A stretch of 64,000 nucleotides of DNA from an uncultured Aurantimonas sp. (GTDB taxonomy: Bacteria > Pseudomonadota > Alphaproteobacteria > Rhizobiales > Rhizobiaceae), in assembly GCA_947488615.1 (NCBI GenBank), contig CANKZU010000004.1, positions 124,001-188,000 of the forward strand. Reading direction: 5' to 3'. Shown in pieces: positions 7,402 to 16,092 of this stretch. Position 1 is the first letter of the stretch; each line of letters starts with the position of its first letter. Position numbers and translations under genes: made by a program. The notes under the pieces are model-generated. The model was not told the origin of the DNA and searched no databases. It saw only the letters and a list, made by a program, of their open reading frames with translations.

Positions 7402-8382
7402 TCAGGCTGGCGGCAATCGGCCTTCCTCCACCGCGATGCAGGCAACCTTGGTCGGACCGTGTTCGACAAGCACGGGCAGCTCCGAGCGGCAACGGTCCTC
7501 GGCATAGGGACAGCGCGGGTGGAACGCGCAGCCCGGCGGCGGCGCGAAGGGTGACGGCAATTCCCCGGTCAGCCGGATGCGCTGGGTCTTCTTGCCCGGA
7601 TCGGTCGCCGGCGTCGCTGACAGGAGTGCCCGCGTATAGGGGTGCAGCGGATTCGCATAGAGCGCGTCGACCGACGCGATTTCGACCGGACGGCCGAGAT
7701 ACATCACCATCACCCGGTCCGCGACGTGCCTGACCACCGAAAGATCATGGCTTATGAAAATATAGGTGAGATTCAACCGCTCCTGGAGATCGGCCAGGAG
7801 ATTGAGAATCTGCGCCTGGATCGACACGTCGAGGGCCGAGACCGGCTCGTCGAGGACCAGAATCTTCGGCTCCAGGATGATGGCGCGGGCGATCGCGACG
7901 CGCTGGCGCTGCCCCCCCGAGAACATATGCGGATACCGATCGTAGTGCTCGGGGCGCAGACCCACCTCGGCCAGAGCCGTCTCGGCCTTCTTGCGGCGCT
8001 CGGCGCGCGAAAGCCCGGTGTTGATCTTCAGTGGCTCTTCGATGATCGCCCCGACCTTCTGGCGCGGGTTGAGCGCGCCATAGGGGTTCTGGAAGACGAT
8101 CTGGACGGTCGAGCGGAGCTTCTTGATGTCGCCGGGATGATCGCCGGAAACGCGCACGCCGTCGACGTCGAGTTCGCCCTCCGAGGGCGTTTCGATCATC
8201 GTCAGCATGCGGGCGAGAGTCGACTTGCCGCAGCCCGATTCGCCGACGATCGCCAGCGTTTCGCCTTGCTCGACGACGAAGCTGGCGTCCTTCACGGCCT
8301 TGAGGTCGAGCGGTTTCTGGAACAGGCCGCGGCGCACCTCGTAGACCTGGCTGACATTGTTGGCGGTGACGATCGCGTTCAT
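7402..8382 (-). CDS. dppF: Dipeptide/oligopeptide ABC transporter ATP-binding protein DppF-type
   Basis: A 326-residue ATPase of the peptide importer with Walker A GESGCGKST (47-55), signature FSGGQRQRVAIARA, Walker B KILVLDEP and the H-loop FISHDLS. The C-terminal oligopeptide/dipeptide extension (GELPSPFAPPPGCAFHPRCP) is characteristic of DppD/DppF/OppD/OppF. It is the last gene of the operon, and its start overlaps the dppD stop by 4 bases (8379-8382). With DppD it would form the cytoplasmic ATPase heterodimer powering DppBC. Confidence 0.93.
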   Translation of the reverse strand: MNAIVTANNVSQVYEVRRGLFQKPLDLKAVKDASFVVEQGETLAIVGESGCGKSTLARMLTMIETPSEGELDVDGVRVSGDHPGDIKKLRSTVQIVFQNPYGALNPRQKVGAIIEEPLKINTGLSRAERRKKAETALAEVGLRPEHYDRYPHMFSGGQRQRVAIARAIILEPKILVLDEPVSALDVSIQAQILNLLADLQERLNLTYIFISHDLSVVRHVADRVMVMYLGRPVEIASVDALYANPLHPYTRALLSATPATDPGKKTQRIRLTGELPSPFAPPPGCAFHPRCPYAEDRCRSELPVLVEHGPTKVACIAVEEGRLPPA

Positions 8383-9350
8383 CGGGCGTCTCCCGCGTTG
8401 AGGGGATAGTGGCAGAGCGCTTCCCCCAGAGCCGGTGGCTGGCGCGGCGGCACCACCGTGCGGCAGGTGTCGTCGGCCTTCGGGCAGCGCGGATTGAACA
8501 GACAGCCGTTCGGCCGATCCCCCTGCCCCGGGACGACGCCGGGAATGGTCGGCAGGCGCGCGCCTGTGGCGCGTTCCGGAATCGCGGCGAGCAGCGCCGC
8601 CGTATAGGGATGGTGCGGGGTATCGAACAGGGTCGCGACCGGCTGGCGCTCGACCTGCTGGCCGGCATATTGCACCACGACCCGCTCGGCAGTCTCGGCG
8701 ATGACACCCATGTCATGGGTGATCAGAATCATGGCCATGCCGTGCTGCTTTTGAAGATCGACCAGGAGATCGAGGATCTGCGCCTGAATGGTGACGTCGA
8801 GCGCCGTCGTCGGCTCGTCGGCGATCAGTAGCTTCGGGCTGCAGGCCGTCGCCATGGCGATCATCACCCGCTGGCTCATGCCACCGGAGAGTTGATGCGG
8901 GAAGGCCGTCAGACGGCGCTCCGGCTCGGGCATGCCGACCTTCTGAAGAAGCTCGACCGCGCGGGTCTGGCGTGCCTTGCGGTCGAGATCGGTGTGCGCA
9001 TTGAGGGCCTCGCGGATCTGATAACCCACCGTGAAGCACGGATTGAGGCTGGCCACCGGCTCCTGAAAAATCATGGCAATGTCGCCGCCGATGATCTTGC
9101 GCCGCTCGCGATCCGACATGGCGCGCATGTCGCGCCCCTCGAAGGCCATCTCGTCGGCGGTGACGGTGGCGGATGGCGGCAGCAAACCCATCAAACCGAG
9201 CATGGCGACGGATTTCCCGGAGCCGGACTCGCCGACGATGCCGAGGACTTCGCCCGGCTCGACCGAAATGTCGACGCCGTCGACCGCCTTGAACGGGCCG
9301 GACGCCGTATCAAAGACGACGGAAAGGTTGCGGAGCGAGAGAAGGGGCAT
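8379..9350 (-). CDS. dppD: Dipeptide/oligopeptide ABC transporter ATP-binding protein DppD-type
   Basis: ATPase partner of the preceding gene's product: Walker A GESGSGKS, signature [12 protein letters not shown], Walker [14 protein letters not shown]-loop LITHDMG, and a C-terminal peptide-transporter extension with [11 protein letters not shown] place the start at [11 protein letters not shown] (9350), where family members begin. An in-frame ATG at 9377 would add nine residues. Neither has a visible Shine-Dalgarno sequence, which is unusual in this operon and may relate to the extra gene lying just upstream. Confidence 0.9.
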   Translation of the reverse strand: MPLLSLRNLSVVFDTASGPFKAVDGVDISVEPGEVLGIVGESGSGKSVAMLGLMGLLPPSATVTADEMAFEGRDMRAMSDRERRKIIGGDIAMIFQEPVASLNPCFTVGYQIREALNAHTDLDRKARQTRAVELLQKVGMPEPERRLTAFPHQLSGGMSQRVMIAMATACSPKLLIADEPTTALDVTIQAQILDLLVDLQKQHGMAMILITHDMGVIAETAERVVVQYAGQQVERQPVATLFDTPHHPYTAALLAAIPERATGARLPTIPGVVPGQGDRPNGCLFNPRCPKADDTCRTVVPPRQPPALGEALCHYPLNAGDAR

Positions 9351-9409
9351 GGGGCTGTTACGACGTCCAGAGGTCATCTATATGTAGGAGGCGAAGTTTG
9401 TGGAGGAAT

Positions 9410-9958
9410 TTACTCATGGTCGGACCGATTAGACCTCTCGTCTGACCTGACGCGGCTGCGAACCGGGATCGCAAGTCCGCATCGGGCGATGAACGTCTCG
9501 AGCGACGCGAGCGCGCGTTCAGCGGCGGCTTCCTGATCCCGCAGACCCGCCATGATATTCTGCCGAAACCGCCTGCGCTCATCTGTGCTCTGACGCTCGT
9601 AGGACTGCGTCGTCAAAAAATCGACCATCAAGTTCGACTGCTCCGCCAAGCGATAGTAGAGGACGATCTGGTGGATGACTTGCTGCGGCAGTACCGAGAG
9701 ATCGGGCTTCAGCGTTTCGAACACGAAATCCGTGCGGTCGGACGGGCCGGCGGGAAATTCGTTCTCCACAAGATAAGCGGCTTCGTCCGGAGCATTCTGA
9801 TCCCTGGCGGCACTCCGCCCGGCTGAAATCTCAGCATGTAGCGCGAACACCATGTCGATCTCCCGGTCGCGGCGACGACGCAAGTCCAGCAGCCGTTCGA
9901 GGCCTTTTCCGAACAGGATGCCGACCACCACACCGAGAAGGCCGATCAGCGCCTCCAC
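9410..9958 (-). CDS. Unknown membrane-anchored helical protein inside the dpp operon
   Basis: A 182-residue protein with one N-terminal membrane segment (LIGLLGVVVGILFG, residues 4-17), a basic stretch (LLDLRRRRDRE) that by the positive-inside rule puts the remainder in the cytoplasm, and a long helical soluble part with no recognisable motif. It starts 3 bases after the dppC stop and ends about 30-60 bases before dppD, so it is co-transcribed with the transporter. No family recognised; peptide importer operons normally run dppC-dppD directly. The frame has a plausible amino-acid pattern and spans the whole gap, so I consider it a real gene. Confidence 0.65.
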   Translation of the reverse strand: MEALIGLLGVVVGILFGKGLERLLDLRRRRDREIDMVFALHAEISAGRSAARDQNAPDEAAYLVENEFPAGPSDRTDFVFETLKPDLSVLPQQVIHQIVLYYRLAEQSNLMVDFLTTQSYERQSTDERRRFRQNIMAGLRDQEAAAERALASLETFIARCGLAIPVRSRVRSDERSNRSDHE

Positions 9959-9961
9959 CCA

Positions 9962-10897
9962 TCAACTCCGCTTCATCTTTGGGTCGAGCGCGTCGCGAAG
10001 GCCGTCGCCCACCAGATTGATGGCGAGCACGGTGATGAGGATCGCCAGCCCCGGCAAGGTGACCACCCACCACGCCCTGAGGATGAATTCGCGCGCCTCG
10101 GCCAGCATCGTGCCCCATTCGGGCGTCGGCGGCTGGGCGCCCATGCCGAGAAAGCCGAGCGCGGCGGCATCGAGGATCGCGGTGGAAAAGGACAGCGTCC
10201 CCTGGACGATCAGCGGGCCGAGGCAGTTGGGTAGGATCGTCACGACCATCAGCCGCAACGGGCTGGCGCCGACGACGCGGGCGGCGATGACGTATTCTCG
10301 CTCCTTCTCCGCCATCACCGAGGCCCGCGTCAGTCGGACGAAATGCGGTTGCAGCACGATGGCGATGGCGATCATCGCGTTGACCAGGCCAGGCCCGAGG
10401 ATCGCGACCAGCACCAGCGCCAGAAGCAACGAGGGGAAGGCGAGGATCACGTCCATCACTCGCATGATCAGCGTATCAACCCAGCCCCTGAAGTAGCCCG
10501 CGATCAAACCGATCACGATACCGCCGGTGACCGAGATCGACACCACGACGACACCGACGAAAAGCGAGAAACGCGCTCCGTAAATCAGCCGTGAGAGCAG
10601 GTCGCGTCCAACCGCGTCGGTGCCGAGCAGGAAGGTGGTACTGCCACCATCCTCCCAGAACGGCGGTTGCAGCAGCGCGTCGCGATACTGCGCCGACGGG
10701 CTGTGCGGCGCGATCAGCGGCGCAAAGATCGCGATCAGAACGAGCAGGCAGAACACCGCCAGCCCGATCACGGCGCCCTTGTTCTCGGAGAAGTAGAACC
10801 AGAATTCGGCGAGCATCGCCCGCCGGGTGCCACGCTGGCCGGGGGCGGCAGCCTCGGCATCGTCGATCCTGTTGAGTTCGTCGGTGTGGACCATCAT
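9962..10897 (-). CDS. dppC: Peptide ABC transporter permease DppC-type
   Basis: A 311-residue inner-membrane permease. The N-terminal transmembrane helix (GAVIGLAVFCLLVLIAIFAPL) is followed by the periplasmic loop with LLGTDAVGRDLLSRLIYGAR, a hallmark of DppC/OppC. Five further hydrophobic segments follow, along with the EAA loop (AARVVGASPLRLMVVTILPN) that contacts the ATPases. The start at 10897 has GAGGCG upstream; a second ATG follows directly. Separated by only 4 bases from dppB. Confidence 0.93.
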   Translation of the reverse strand: MMVHTDELNRIDDAEAAAPGQRGTRRAMLAEFWFYFSENKGAVIGLAVFCLLVLIAIFAPLIAPHSPSAQYRDALLQPPFWEDGGSTTFLLGTDAVGRDLLSRLIYGARFSLFVGVVVVSISVTGGIVIGLIAGYFRGWVDTLIMRVMDVILAFPSLLLALVLVAILGPGLVNAMIAIAIVLQPHFVRLTRASVMAEKEREYVIAARVVGASPLRLMVVTILPNCLGPLIVQGTLSFSTAILDAAALGFLGMGAQPPTPEWGTMLAEAREFILRAWWVVTLPGLAILITVLAINLVGDGLRDALDPKMKRS

Positions 10898-10901
10898 CGC
10901 C

Positions 10902-11909
10902 TCAGTGATGCCGGATGCGCGGGTTGATGAACCCGTAGAGAAGGTCGACCAGGAGATTGACGATCATCACCACACCGGCGACCAGAAGCAGGCCTCCCTG
11001 CACCACCGGGTAATCGCGCTTGAAGACCGAATCGACCATCCATTTGCCGACGCCGGGCCAGGAGAAGATCGTTTCCGTCAGGATGGCGCCGGCCAGAAGT
11101 ACGCCGACCTGCAGGCCGATGACGGTCACCACCGGAATCAGGGCGTTGCGAAGGGCGTGGATGCCGACGACCCTAAGCGGCCGCAGCCCCTTGGCGCGGG
11201 CAGTGCGCACATAGTCGTCGCTCAGCACCTCCAGCATGGCGGAGCGGGTCTGTCGCGCGATCACGGCGAGTGGAATGGTGCCCAGGACGATCGTCGGCAG
11301 AATCAGATGGCTGAGCGCCGACCGGAACGCTCCGTCCTGGCCGGACAGCAGGCTGTCGATCAGCATGAAGCCGGTCGCTTGCGGAAAGTAATAGAGCAGC
11401 GAGATGCGTCCCGAGACCGGCGTCCAGCCGAGCGTGCCGGAAAAGAAGATGATCAGCAGCAGGCCCCACCAGAAGATCGGCATGGAATAGCCGACGAGCG
11501 CGGTCCCCATGATCGACTGGTCGAGCCAGGTTCCCCGATTGACGGCCGCCAGAATGCCGAGCGGCAGGCCGATCGCGACGGCGAAGATGATGGCGCAGGT
11601 CGACAGTTCCAGCGTCGCGGGAAAGAGCGTCAGGAACTCCCCCAGCACCGGCCGCTTGGTGACGATCGAGGTGCCGAGGTCGCCCTGAAGTATGCCGACG
11701 AGATAGTCGAAGAACTGCATGACGATCGGCTGGTCGTAGCCATAGACCTTTTGCAGCTCGGCGTAGCGTTCGGCCGACATGCCCCGCTCGCCGGCGAGCA
11801 ACATGATCGGATCGCCCGGCAGCAGCCTGATGAAGGCAAAGGCAACGATAGCGACGCCGACGAAGGTCGGGATCAGAAGGGCGATCCGGTACAGAAGAAA
11901 ACGGAACAT
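10902..11909 (-). CDS. dppB: Peptide ABC transporter permease DppB-type
   Basis: A 335-residue permease with the typical DppB start MFRFLLYRIALLIPTFVGV, the conserved LLPGDP at about residue 31, six predicted membrane helices and the EAA loop (ARAKGLRPLRVVGIHALRN). The frame is open further upstream but the family start and a GGTG-type ribosome site support ATG 11909. Lies downstream of a terminator-like hairpin that separates it from dppA, implying reduced expression relative to the binding protein. Confidence 0.93.
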   Translation of the reverse strand: MFRFLLYRIALLIPTFVGVAIVAFAFIRLLPGDPIMLLAGERGMSAERYAELQKVYGYDQPIVMQFFDYLVGILQGDLGTSIVTKRPVLGEFLTLFPATLELSTCAIIFAVAIGLPLGILAAVNRGTWLDQSIMGTALVGYSMPIFWWGLLLIIFFSGTLGWTPVSGRISLLYYFPQATGFMLIDSLLSGQDGAFRSALSHLILPTIVLGTIPLAVIARQTRSAMLEVLSDDYVRTARAKGLRPLRVVGIHALRNALIPVVTVIGLQVGVLLAGAILTETIFSWPGVGKWMVDSVFKRDYPVVQGGLLLVAGVVMIVNLLVDLLYGFINPRIRHH

Positions 11910-12029
11910 GGCACCCAGCTTGAGGTTCGCCAAATACGGGCACCATTTCCCGGCACCGCCCGGCGGAATCGACACCACGACGCGAATGGAGTTTGCCCAC
12001 CCGAGCGCGGCAGCGCTTCAGAAAAAGCA

Positions 12030-12057
12030 GGAAGGGCGGCTCGTGAACCGCCCTTCC
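12030..12057 (-). terminator. Hairpin between dppA and dppB (attenuating terminator)
   Basis: A perfect 10-bp stem, GGAAGGGCGG / CCGCCCTTCC with an 8-base loop, followed on the minus strand by CTGCTTTTTC. It begins 9 bases after the dppA stop. Such structures in binding-protein operons end most transcripts or protect dppA mRNA, giving excess binding protein over the membrane subunits. Confidence 0.8.
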
Positions 12058-12065
12058 CTGTCCTG

Positions 12066-13652
12066 TTACTCGCTGATGTCGACGCCGTCGAACCAGTGAC
12101 CGCCTAGCGGGTCCATCACATAGCCCGTCACATTGGAGCGCATCGGCATGTGAACGACGGAGTGGGCGATCGTGCCCCAGGGCGCCTCGCGCTTGAAGAC
12201 GACCTGCGCTTCCTCGTAGAGCTTGGCGCGCTCTTCCTGCTCGCCGCTCTTGGCCTTCTGAATCAGGCTCTCGAATTCCTCGTTGCACCATTGTGCCCGG
12301 TTGGAACCGCCGACGCCGTCACAGCCCAGCAGCACCGCAAGGAAGTTGTCCGGATCGCCGTTGTCGCCGGTCCAGCCAAGCAGCACCGCGCCGTCGCGGT
12401 CTTCCGCCTTCGAGCGCTCGAGATATTCGCCCCATTCATATGAGACGATCTCAGCCGTAACGCCGATCTTCTTGAAATCCTCCTGGATGAGCTCGGCCAT
12501 GCGGCGCGCATTCGGATTGTAGGGACGCTGCACCGGCATCGCCCAGATCTTCATGGACAGATTCTCGACGCCCGCGTCGGCCAGCATCTGCTTGGCCTTC
12601 TCCAGATCGTAGGGATCGTCCTCGACAGCCTCGTTATAGGACCACATGGTCGGCGGGATCGGATTCTTGGCGGCCTTGCCGGCGCCCTGGAACACGGCCT
12701 CGAGGATCGCCTCCTTGTTGATCGCCATGTTGAGGGCCTTGCGGACCTCCGGCTTGTCGAACGGCGCCACCTTGGTGTTGTAGGCGAGATACCCGACGTT
12801 CAGCCCCTCCTGCTCCATGACGTCAATGTCGGCATTGGCCTTCAGCGCCTCGATATCGGCAGGCGCCGGATAGGGCATCACGTGGCACTCGCCCGACAGG
12901 AGCTTTTGCTGGCGCACCGCCTGATCGGTGGTGATGGCGAAGACCAGATCGTCGATCGGCTGCTTGCCGTCCCAATAGTCGGCAAACGCCTTGTAACGGA
13001 TGACCTGATCCGGCTGGTAGGCGACGAAGCTGAATGGGCCCGTGCCGACAGGCTTCTGGTTCAGATCGGCTTTGTTGTCGCCTAGCGAATCCGCATATTC
13101 CTTGGAAAGGATCGAGGCGAAGTCCATCGCCATGTTGGCCAGGAACGGTGCCTCCGGGCGATTGAGCACGAATTTTACCGTCAGGTCGTCGACCTTTTCG
13201 ATCGACTTGACGAGATCCGGCATCGACATGCCGTTGAAATACTCCCAGCTCGCGCCCTCGACATATTTGTTGAACGGGTTGTCCTCCTTGAGCTGGCGCT
13301 CGAAGGAGAAGATCACGTCGTCGGCATTGAGATCGCGCGACGGCGTAAAGAAGTCGGTGGTATGGAACTTGGCGCCGGGACGGAGCTTGAAGGTGTATTC
13401 GGTGCGGTCCTCCGACACCTCCCAGCTCTCGGCGAGGCCGGGCTGGATTTCGGTCGTGCCGCGCTTGAACTCGACCAGGCGATTATAGACCGGCTTGGAC
13501 GAGGCATCGAATGTCGTGCCGGCCGTATAGAGCGCCGGGTCGAACCCCTCGGGCGATCCTTCCGAACAGTAAACGAGCGTCTTGGCCGATGCGGCGGAGC
13601 CGAGCGCGAGCGTCAAAGCCGTCGCGGCAACGAGCCGGGTGAACAGTTTCAT
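12066..13652 (-). CDS. dppA: Periplasmic dipeptide/oligopeptide-binding protein DppA-type
   Basis: A 528-residue precursor with a clear Sec signal (MKLFTRLVAATALTLALGSA, cleavage predicted after ASA near residue 23) and the SBP family 5 fold. Recognisable pieces are LVYCSEGSPEGFDP at the mature N-terminus, RLVEFKRGTTEIQPGLAESW, the TGPF motif (PVGTGPFSF) and a Trp/Asp-rich C-terminal lobe. It captures peptides in the periplasm for DppBCDF. The MKLF start has GGGAGA upstream, and extending the frame further gives no signal peptide. First gene of the operon. Specificity (dipeptide, heme, delta-aminolevulinate) cannot be read from sequence. Confidence 0.93.
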   Translation of the reverse strand: MKLFTRLVAATALTLALGSAASAKTLVYCSEGSPEGFDPALYTAGTTFDASSKPVYNRLVEFKRGTTEIQPGLAESWEVSEDRTEYTFKLRPGAKFHTTDFFTPSRDLNADDVIFSFERQLKEDNPFNKYVEGASWEYFNGMSMPDLVKSIEKVDDLTVKFVLNRPEAPFLANMAMDFASILSKEYADSLGDNKADLNQKPVGTGPFSFVAYQPDQVIRYKAFADYWDGKQPIDDLVFAITTDQAVRQQKLLSGECHVMPYPAPADIEALKANADIDVMEQEGLNVGYLAYNTKVAPFDKPEVRKALNMAINKEAILEAVFQGAGKAAKNPIPPTMWSYNEAVEDDPYDLEKAKQMLADAGVENLSMKIWAMPVQRPYNPNARRMAELIQEDFKKIGVTAEIVSYEWGEYLERSKAEDRDGAVLLGWTGDNGDPDNFLAVLLGCDGVGGSNRAQWCNEEFESLIQKAKSGEQEERAKLYEEAQVVFKREAPWGTIAHSVVHMPMRSNVTGYVMDPLGGHWFDGVDISE

Positions 13653-13865
13653 GGATGGCATCTCCCTGATCACAAGGCGGGCAAGGCCCGCCGGAAGCCG
13701 ACATCCGACAGGTTTTGCCGAAACCATGCAAGCGCAATTTTTGACCAGCTATTCAAAAACGTGGCGCGGCGCTTTTGCGCCAAACGCATCAACTTGCTCG
13801 TATCCGGCGGCGATTGTGCCGGTCAGTGCTGCCGGGATCGCGCAATCCGGTTTATGCTCCACGCG

Positions 13866-14627
13866 ATGAGCGAAAAAACGGAAAACCCCGACAGCCAGAC
13901 GTCTCTGCTGCGACCCGTCGACACCGAGGTCAAACGGATGGCCCGGATACTGCTGCGCTCGGCTCGCCACGGCGCCCTTGCGGTGCTGCGCCCCGGCGAC
14001 GGCCATCCGGCGGCCAGCCGGGTCCTCGTGGCGACGGACTTTCTCGGCCGGCCGCTGTTGCTGATGTCCGACCTCACGCTTCATGCCAGGGCCCTTGCGG
14101 CCGATTGCCGCTGCTCGCTGCTAGTCGGGGCGACGGGTAAAGGCGATCCCCTCACCCATCCCCGCCTGACGGTGTTCGGGATGGCAAGCGCCATTGCCGC
14201 GGGCGACGCGCAGCGGCCGGCACTGCGGGAGCGGTTCCTCGCGCGCCATCCGAAATCGGCGCTCTACGCGGATTTCGGCGATTTCCACTTCGTGCGGCTG
14301 GAGCCGCAGTCGGCATCGTTGAATGGCGGCTTTGGGCGCGCCTTCGAACTCGGACGCGCTGAATTCATCGACAGCCCCGCCGATGAACTCGAAGCGACGG
14401 CCATGCGCGCACGCGACGACATGAATGCTGACCATGGCGACGCGATCGACCGCATCGCCATCAACGCCGGCCATGTGGGACATGGGTGGCGGATCGCGAC
14501 GCTCGACCGCCTCGGTTTCGAAATTCTACGGGGAGATGCATTGCGTCGGGTGGAGTTCAGCAGCGATGCGGCGGCACCCGGCGGGTTCGGGAGCGCGTTT
14601 GCCGACTTGGCGACCGAAGAGGCATGA
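13866..14627 (+). CDS. HugZ-like pyridoxamine-phosphate-oxidase-fold protein with DUF2470
   Basis: A 253-residue cytoplasmic protein. The N-terminal split-barrel (residues about 15-165: VKRMARILLRSARHGALAVL, HPAASRVLVATDF, PRLTVFG) belongs to the PNPOx-like superfamily. The C-terminal domain (MNADHGDAIDRIA...) is the DUF2470 module found in HugZ-type heme-degrading or heme-handling proteins. It stands divergent from dppA, and no heme-uptake gene is nearby. ATG 13866 is preferred; ATG 13854 is in frame and possible. The substrate, heme or flavin, is not shown by the sequence. Confidence 0.8.
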   Translation: MSEKTENPDSQTSLLRPVDTEVKRMARILLRSARHGALAVLRPGDGHPAASRVLVATDFLGRPLLLMSDLTLHARALAADCRCSLLVGATGKGDPLTHPRLTVFGMASAIAAGDAQRPALRERFLARHPKSALYADFGDFHFVRLEPQSASLNGGFGRAFELGRAEFIDSPADELEATAMRARDDMNADHGDAIDRIAINAGHVGHGWRIATLDRLGFEILRGDALRRVEFSSDAAAPGGFGSAFADLATEEA

Positions 14628-14697
14628 CGGCTGTCCGGACTGCGACCGCGACAAACGCACAGACGAACGCGCTCCCTCACCAGCGTCCCTTCGCGTC

Positions 14698-14988
14698 CTA
14701 AACCTTGTAGCCCTCCGGGCACGCTGCTCGAAAACGGCGATTGCTCTGCCCGCTCAGATAGATGCACTGGCCTGGATTGTTGGCGGCCAGGCCAAGGACG
14801 CGATCGTCGGACGTAATGACGGTTTCCGGAATTCGCCCGACACGGAACGGCGCGACCTCGGCACCGGCGAGCCCAAATACCGCACCAAAAACCGGGGGCA
14901 AGGCGCCGCCGGTGCAACCGGACAGCACGACTGCGCCGACCAGCGCCGCGAGGAGACAGCCGGTCTTTCGAAGCCCGTGGGGCGCCAT
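14698..14988 (-). CDS. Small putative lipoprotein (96 aa)
   Basis: Basic N-terminus and hydrophobic core followed by the lipobox LSGC (GCLLAALVGAVVLSGC), so the mature protein would start at the Cys near residue 26 and be membrane-anchored. The mature part is about 70 residues with two further cysteines (GQCIYLSG, AACPEGYKV) that could form a disulfide. No family recognised, though the CPEGY ending is reminiscent of the CPAGY ending of the next lipoprotein gene. The start has a strong GAAGGAAAG ribosome site 7 bases upstream. Confidence 0.65.
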   Translation of the reverse strand: MAPHGLRKTGCLLAALVGAVVLSGCTGGALPPVFGAVFGLAGAEVAPFRVGRIPETVITSDDRVLGLAANNPGQCIYLSGQSNRRFRAACPEGYKV

Positions 14989-15164
14989 AGAACGTCTTTC
15001 CTTCACCCTCAGCTTCTCCATCACATAATCCCTCGCGCCGACCGGATGCGAATGTGATCGAACCATCGCACGGACACGGCTCCAGTTCACTTCCGTCTCG
15101 CCGGCGCGCGCCCTCCCACCTCGAACGCAATCGATCCGTGGCAAGGCCTTATCGCGGATCTGGC

Positions 15165-15197
15165 AAAAAAAAAGCTGCCGAGACGACCCCGGCAGCT
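15165..15197 (-). terminator. Rho-independent terminator of the glycine-zipper lipoprotein gene
   Basis: An 8-bp stem AGCTGCCG / CGGCAGCT with a 9-base loop (15173-15197), followed on the minus strand by nine T residues. It lies 32 bases after the stop at 15229. Confidence 0.9.
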
Positions 15198-15228
15198 CCC
15201 TCACAATAAAAATTGCTGTCGCGACCGG

Positions 15229-15513
15229 TCAGTAACCGGCTGGGCAACGATAGATGTTGCCATCGGAATAACGGCAGTAGCCCGGACGCTCCTTCGAGCG
15301 GCCAATGACATTGCCGACCACCGCCCCGGTGCCCGCGCCGATGGCGCCGCCGATCAGCGCACCCTTCGCATCACCCGTCACACCCGCTCCGATCGCCGCG
15401 CCGCCCAGACCACCAAGCGCCGCGCCCCCGGCGGTATAGCGATCTTCCGTCGTGCAGCCGGCGACCAAGATGGTAGCCGCTGCAATCGCGGCAATCGAAT
15501 ATTTCTTGAACAT
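15229..15513 (-). CDS. Glycine-zipper outer-membrane-type lipoprotein
   Basis: A 94-residue precursor: MFKKYSIAAIAAATILVAGC gives a signal with lipobox VAGC. The mature part has a glycine-zipper domain (GGAALGGLGGAAIGAG..., then IGGAIGAGTGAVVGNVIG), as in the rickettsial 17-kDa antigen/SlyB-like families, and ends in a Cys-containing tail (YCRYSDGNIYRCPAGY). Such proteins insert a helical hairpin into or against the outer membrane and are often stress-induced. GAGAGG precedes the start. A perfect sigma-EcfG-type promoter lies 37 bases upstream, which ties it to the general stress response. Confidence 0.85.
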   Translation of the reverse strand: MFKKYSIAAIAAATILVAGCTTEDRYTAGGAALGGLGGAAIGAGVTGDAKGALIGGAIGAGTGAVVGNVIGRSKERPGYCRYSDGNIYRCPAGY

Positions 15514-15549
15514 GTTCAACCTCTCACTGGACCTGTCGTCCCAACCACC

Positions 15550-15574
15550 AACGATAACGCATCGACTTCGTTCC
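15550..15574 (-). promoter_or_regulatory. Putative sigma-EcfG promoter for the glycine-zipper lipoprotein gene
   Basis: The complement reads GGAAC (15574-15570), 16 bases, CGTT (15553-15550), an exact match to the alphaproteobacterial general-stress promoter consensus. The -10 element is 37 bases before the start codon at 15513. Confidence 0.8.
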
Positions 15575-15656
15575 GTCATCATATTGATGAGCGACCAGAT
15601 TCAGTTTGCCGCACACGCAAAACACAAGCCGGATCAGAGAAATCCTCAAGCCGTCC

Positions 15657-15947
15657 TTAACGAGACGCCACCATCTGCGGCTCTGCGTCGAACGTAATCA
15701 GCAACTCCCCGGTCCGGCTGACGGCCCAGTCAATCGACGCCGATTGCTCAAAAACTTCCTCGTCGACGGCCTTGCAAGCACCGAGCACCTTGCTCTCGGT
15801 CGAACCGCTCAGCCGCATCTCCAGCGCCAAATCGCGCTGGCATTCCTCTACCGACTCATATGCCGGAATGGGAACGGGGATTTCCCTGCAGACCGAAGCA
15901 TCGCCCGAGCATCCGACAAGCAACATAAAAGCAGCAACATGTTCCAT
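15657..15947 (-). CDS. Small exported hypothetical protein under a stress promoter (96 aa)
   Basis: An AGGAGA ribosome site 6 bases before the ATG and a perfect sigma-EcfG promoter just upstream show this is a real gene. The N-terminus (MEHVAAFMLLVGC) is short and hydrophobic with a VGC that could act as a lipobox, although the usual positive charge is missing. The mature part has two further Cys residues and a C-terminal beta-rich stretch (WAVSRTGELLITFD). No family recognised. Its envelope location is an inference from the N-terminus only. Confidence 0.65.
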   Translation of the reverse strand: MEHVAAFMLLVGCSGDASVCREIPVPIPAYESVEECQRDLALEMRLSGSTESKVLGACKAVDEEVFEQSASIDWAVSRTGELLITFDAEPQMVASR

Positions 15948-15970
15948 CGAAACTTCTCCTTTGGCCTAAT

Positions 15971-15995
15971 AACGGCCGATTCGAGAAGTCGTTCC
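15971..15995 (-). promoter_or_regulatory. Putative sigma-EcfG promoter for the 96-aa exported protein gene
   Basis: The complement reads GGAAC (15995-15991), 16 bases, CGTT (15974-15971). The -10 lies 24 bases before the start codon, leaving a leader just long enough for the AGGAGA ribosome site. Confidence 0.8.
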
Positions 15996-16092
15996 ATATT
16001 CCGCGTGAGCATTCGAAAAAATCGTGTGGGAGAAAGCGGTTCGGGGAAAGCCCCGGCGGCTCCAACGCCCTCCGCGAATCGCCATAGACGAA

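Noticed and set aside
10827..12107. Plus-strand frame of 426 codons opposite dppB
   Set aside because: Antisense to a clear permease gene; the translation (many DDHH and RQ runs) is typical of shadow frames.
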